From contig JAGVPN010000139.1 of the NCBI GenBank assembly GCA_020052215.1, positions 1-7,113 of the forward strand: DNA of 7,113 bases, given 5' to 3'. Below the pieces are notes generated by a model, which was not told the origin of the DNA, ran no database searches, and saw only the letters and a program-made list of their open reading frames with translations. The stretch is from Syntrophobacterales bacterium. GTDB lineage: Bacteria; Desulfobacterota; Desulfobaccia; Desulfobaccales; 0-14-0-80-60-11. The first letter of the stretch is position 1, and the number at the start of each line of letters is the position of its first letter. Positions 5,703-7,113 of this stretch are shown here, piece by piece. The translations under genes and the position numbers were made by a program.

Positions 5703-6560
5703 TTAGACCAACTGGTGGCGCAAAGCCCGGACCGCGGCTTGGGTGCGGTCATTAACTCCCAATTTATTGAAGATATTGATTATATGGCTTTTGACGGTAT
5801 GCGGACTGATCTTCAAGGATTTGGAGATCTCCACATTAGTGGCCCCTTGGGCTACCAGGCGCAGAACCTCCAGTTCCCGCTCGGTCAGAATTGCCGGCAG
5901 GGAATTATTATTTTCCCCCGGCGCAGTCCTGCTGCTGGCGGGCAGCGCAGCATCCTCATCATGCAATTCAAGGACGCAGTTGAACCGGCTGGGGTCGATG
6001 TCGATGGTAACCGTGGACACCAGATTGCCTTGTTTATCATGCACCGGGTAGACCACCTGGGTCGATATAGGGCGGCTAAATCCGGGGCAGCGCTCCGGGC
6101 TGGTTTTCTGGGTACTTAAAGCTGCGGCAAACGCCAGGCAGGAAGGATAGCCGCAGCTCCTGCAGTTGGTTTGGGGGAGCAGCCGGAAGATCTGGAGTAC
6201 CGGGACCGGGTTCCATTTCTTATAATTCGGCTTAAGACTATCCCGGCGTGCGCAGATATCATTGAGGAAGTCTATCAACCGGTCTAAGAACCCCAGGGCT
6301 TCCTGAGAGGTTATAAAAGATGCGGCTACGCCATGATCGGGATAGAGGCCGCAGCTGAACCTGTCCAGCACAAATCGGATAAACGGGGGTTTTTCTAAGA
6401 GACTGGCCGATTTTGCCACGGCATTGATGTAGGGGAAAAGTTGTGAAATATCGCCATCCAACCGGAAATAAGCCAACATCTGGGTGTCAAACTCTGAACC
6501 GGTTCTAAAGGGCGCGCCGCCCTTCCTCAAAGAAAAATCATAATATCCCTTGACCAGCAT
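5703..6560 (-). CDS. Fe-S domain-containing LuxR/NarL-type transcriptional regulator
   Basis: Probable DNA-binding regulator whose activity may depend on an iron-sulfur cluster; target genes unknown. The 285 residues fall into four parts. Residues 1-~115 form a conserved-looking N-terminal region ([39 protein letters not shown]) that I associate with stand-alone Fe-S proteins of anaerobes. Residues ~118-160 carry C133-X2-C136-X4-C141-X16-C158 followed by PG, an RnfB/CFeSP-like [4Fe-4S] domain. Residues ~168-196 read like the end of a PAS fold or a linker ([20 protein letters not shown]). Residues ~224-285 are a complete GerE helix-turn-helix: [25 protein letters not shown], then the recognition helix in [18 protein letters not shown]. 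There is no receiver domain with a phospho-acceptor Asp and no autoinducer domain, so the cluster is the likely input. The ATG at 6560 has only a weak GGGGA upstream. It is a single, unbroken frame, so the fusion is real at this locus. The downstream neighbour shares the Fe-S motif. Confidence 0.87.
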   Translation of the reverse strand: MLVKGYYDFSLRKGGAPFRTGSEFDTQMLAYFRLDGDISQLFPYINAVAKSASLLEKPPFIRFVLDRFSCGLYPDHGVAASFITSQEALGFLDRLIDFLNDICARRDSLKPNYKKWNPVPVLQIFRLLPQTNCRSCGYPSCLAFAAALSTQKTSPERCPGFSRPISTQVVYPVHDKQGNLVSTVTIDIDPSRFNCVLELHDEDAALPASSRTAPGENNNSLPAILTERELEVLRLVAQGATNVEISKSLKISPHTVKSHIINIFNKLGVNDRTQAAVRALRHQLV

Positions 6561-6574
6561 CAGTGTCCCCGATA

Positions 6575-6589
6575 GCAGGAGTTACCTGC
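6575..6589. promoter_or_regulatory. Small inverted repeat just upstream of the Fe-S/LuxR gene
   Basis: GCAGG (6575-6579) and CCTGC (6585-6589) are separated by 5 nt and lie 15-29 nt before the ATG at 6560. It could be an operator or an mRNA hairpin near the ribosome binding site. Short enough to be chance. Confidence 0.3.
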
Positions 6590-6604
6590 GAAATCTCAAA
6601 GTTC

Positions 6605-6648
6605 AACACTAAAGGCGGGAAAGCATAGCGCATCCCGCCTTTAGTGTT
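6605..6648 (-). terminator. 16-bp perfect inverted repeat, probable terminator of the toxin-antitoxin operon
   Basis: Arms 6605-6620 and 6633-6648 are perfectly complementary around a 12-nt loop. On the minus strand the GC core (GGCGGGA/TCCCGCC) is followed by TTTAGTGTTGAACTTT, so the lower stem doubles as a T-rich release tract. It lies 24 nt after the antitoxin stop. The symmetric arms mean it could also act on the plus strand, though no plus-strand gene is nearby. A transposon end is possible but nothing else supports it. Confidence 0.65.
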
Positions 6649-6672
6649 TGGCGGTGGCCGACGGTACACAAT

Positions 6673-6966
6673 CTAGGCCCGTGCCGGGGTGGCGCGCAAC
6701 CGTAGGCCAAGCGCCCGCACAACCTTGAGCACTGTGGCAAACTCTGGGTTGCCTTCTGGCGACAACGCCTTGTAAAGGCTCTCTCGCCCTAAACCCGTTT
6801 CCCGGGCGATTTGCGCCATCCCCTTGGCGCGGGCGATGTCCCCCAAGGCAGCTGCCACCAGAGCCGCGTCGCCTTCTTCGAGGGCAGCTTCCAAATAGGC
6901 GGCCATGTCCTCATCGGTTTCCAGATGTTCCGCCACATCCCAAGGTCGAGGTTGAATCTTTGCCAT
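6673..6966 (-). CDS. Antitoxin of a HI1420-type addiction module (HTH, HigA-like)
   Basis: Probable labile antitoxin that neutralises the toxin encoded just upstream and represses the operon. The 97-residue product has the typical opening of the family, with PWDVAEHLETDEDMAAYLEAALEEGD (~8-33), then ALVAAALGDIARAKGM (~35-50). A Cro/XRE-type helix-turn-helix follows, MAQIARETGLGRESLYKALSPEGNPEF (~50-76), and the end is VLKVVRALGLRLRA. This matches what I know as the probable addiction module antidote family (TIGR02684), in which the antitoxin follows the toxin, as here. Start ATG at 6966 has AGGAG six nt upstream. The gap to the toxin stop is 9 nt, and the Shine-Dalgarno overlaps that stop, so translation is probably coupled. 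Full length and intact. Its DNA is GC-rich, unlike the Fe-S genes next to it. Confidence 0.9.
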   Translation of the reverse strand: MAKIQPRPWDVAEHLETDEDMAAYLEAALEEGDAALVAAALGDIARAKGMAQIARETGLGRESLYKALSPEGNPEFATVLKVVRALGLRLRATPARA

Positions 6967-6972
6967 AACAGT

Positions 6973-6978
6973 CTCCTA
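6973..6978 (-). promoter_or_regulatory. Antitoxin ribosome binding site overlapping the toxin stop
   Basis: On the minus strand TAGGAG contains the toxin's TAG stop and the AGGAG Shine-Dalgarno of the antitoxin, which begins 6 nt later. This arrangement suggests translational coupling of the pair. Confidence 0.7.
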
Positions 6979-7113
6979 AAGCCTCTGAGCCAGTTCCCGC
7001 GCCGTCTTGATATCCTGGTCTTGCGTGTGCTTGTCGCCCCCGGCGAGCAGGATCACTAACGTTTGCCCACGTTGCACGAAATACACCCGGAATCCTGGAC
7101 CATAATCGATACG
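6976..7113 (-). CDS. RelE/HigB-like toxin of a HI1419-type addiction module, 3' part only
   Basis: The last 45 residues of a toxin whose start lies beyond the right window edge. Translating the minus strand from base 7113 gives RIDYGPGFRVYFVQRGQ, then TLVILLAGGDKHTQDQDIKTA and a short C-terminal helix ending at TAG. The YGPGxRVYF and LLxGGDKxTQxxDI motifs are characteristic of the phage-derived Gp49-like/HigB addiction-module killer family (TIGR02683), predicted ribosome-dependent mRNA interferases. Normal members are about 100 residues, so roughly half is missing here only because of the window. The antitoxin gene follows 9 nt later. Assignment is secure from motifs plus partner. Confidence 0.9.
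   Translation of the reverse strand, partial: RIDYGPGFRVYFVQRGQTLVILLAGGDKHTQDQDIKTARELAQRL

Noticed and set aside
5574..6119. Plus-strand frame of 181 codons over the Fe-S/LuxR gene
   Set aside because: It lies opposite the cysteine motif and GerE domain of a clear minus-strand gene and shows no domain of its own.
1..7113. CRISPR array or insertion sequence
   Set aside because: No regularly spaced 23-40-bp direct repeats and no transposase frame; the only repeats are the heptad tracts and isolated inverted repeats.

Overview
The window looks like chromosomal DNA from a GC-rich, Gram-negative, probably anaerobic bacterium. LpxC implies a lipid A-containing outer membrane. The two RnfB/CFeSP-like [4Fe-4S] proteins, one with a DUF3786-type C-terminus, together with a GH57 branching enzyme, fit the former Deltaproteobacteria (Desulfobacterota) best. 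This assignment rests on gene content and remembered family distribution, not on a search.

Positions 1-4344, plus strand, hold housekeeping genes at high GC. They start with the 3' part of pyruvate kinase (first ~20 codons lie outside the window), followed by a GH57 alpha-glucan branching enzyme and lpxC. A good intrinsic terminator follows each of the last two genes. A tract of TCAGCNN heptads lies after pyruvate kinase, and a second one lies after the lpxC terminator. Pyruvate kinase (lower glycolysis) and the branching enzyme (glycogen synthesis) are both carbon-storage and carbon-flux genes, 54 nt apart with no terminator between them, so co-transcription is possible. lpxC appears to be a separate unit.

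Positions 4345-4689 are non-coding and visibly richer in A+T. They carry a ~90 bp imperfect inverted repeat that resembles a dispersed element seen in many environmental bacteria.

Positions 4690-6560, minus strand, carry two genes that share one cysteine signature, CX2CX4CX16C. The upstream gene encodes a 285-residue protein that joins a conserved N-terminal region, this Fe-S domain, a short PAS-like or linker stretch, and a C-terminal LuxR/NarL helix-turn-helix. The downstream gene encodes a 268-residue Fe-S/DUF3786-type protein. The pair could be a redox- or metal-responsive regulator and a partner or target. This is the most interesting part of the window. Small palindromes lie just upstream of both genes.

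Positions 6605-7113, minus strand, hold a type II toxin-antitoxin module of the HI1419/HI1420 kind. It consists of the C-terminal 45 residues of a RelE/HigB-like toxin, cut by the window edge, and a complete 97-residue HTH antitoxin. A 16-bp perfect inverted repeat that can serve as a terminator lies after the antitoxin gene.
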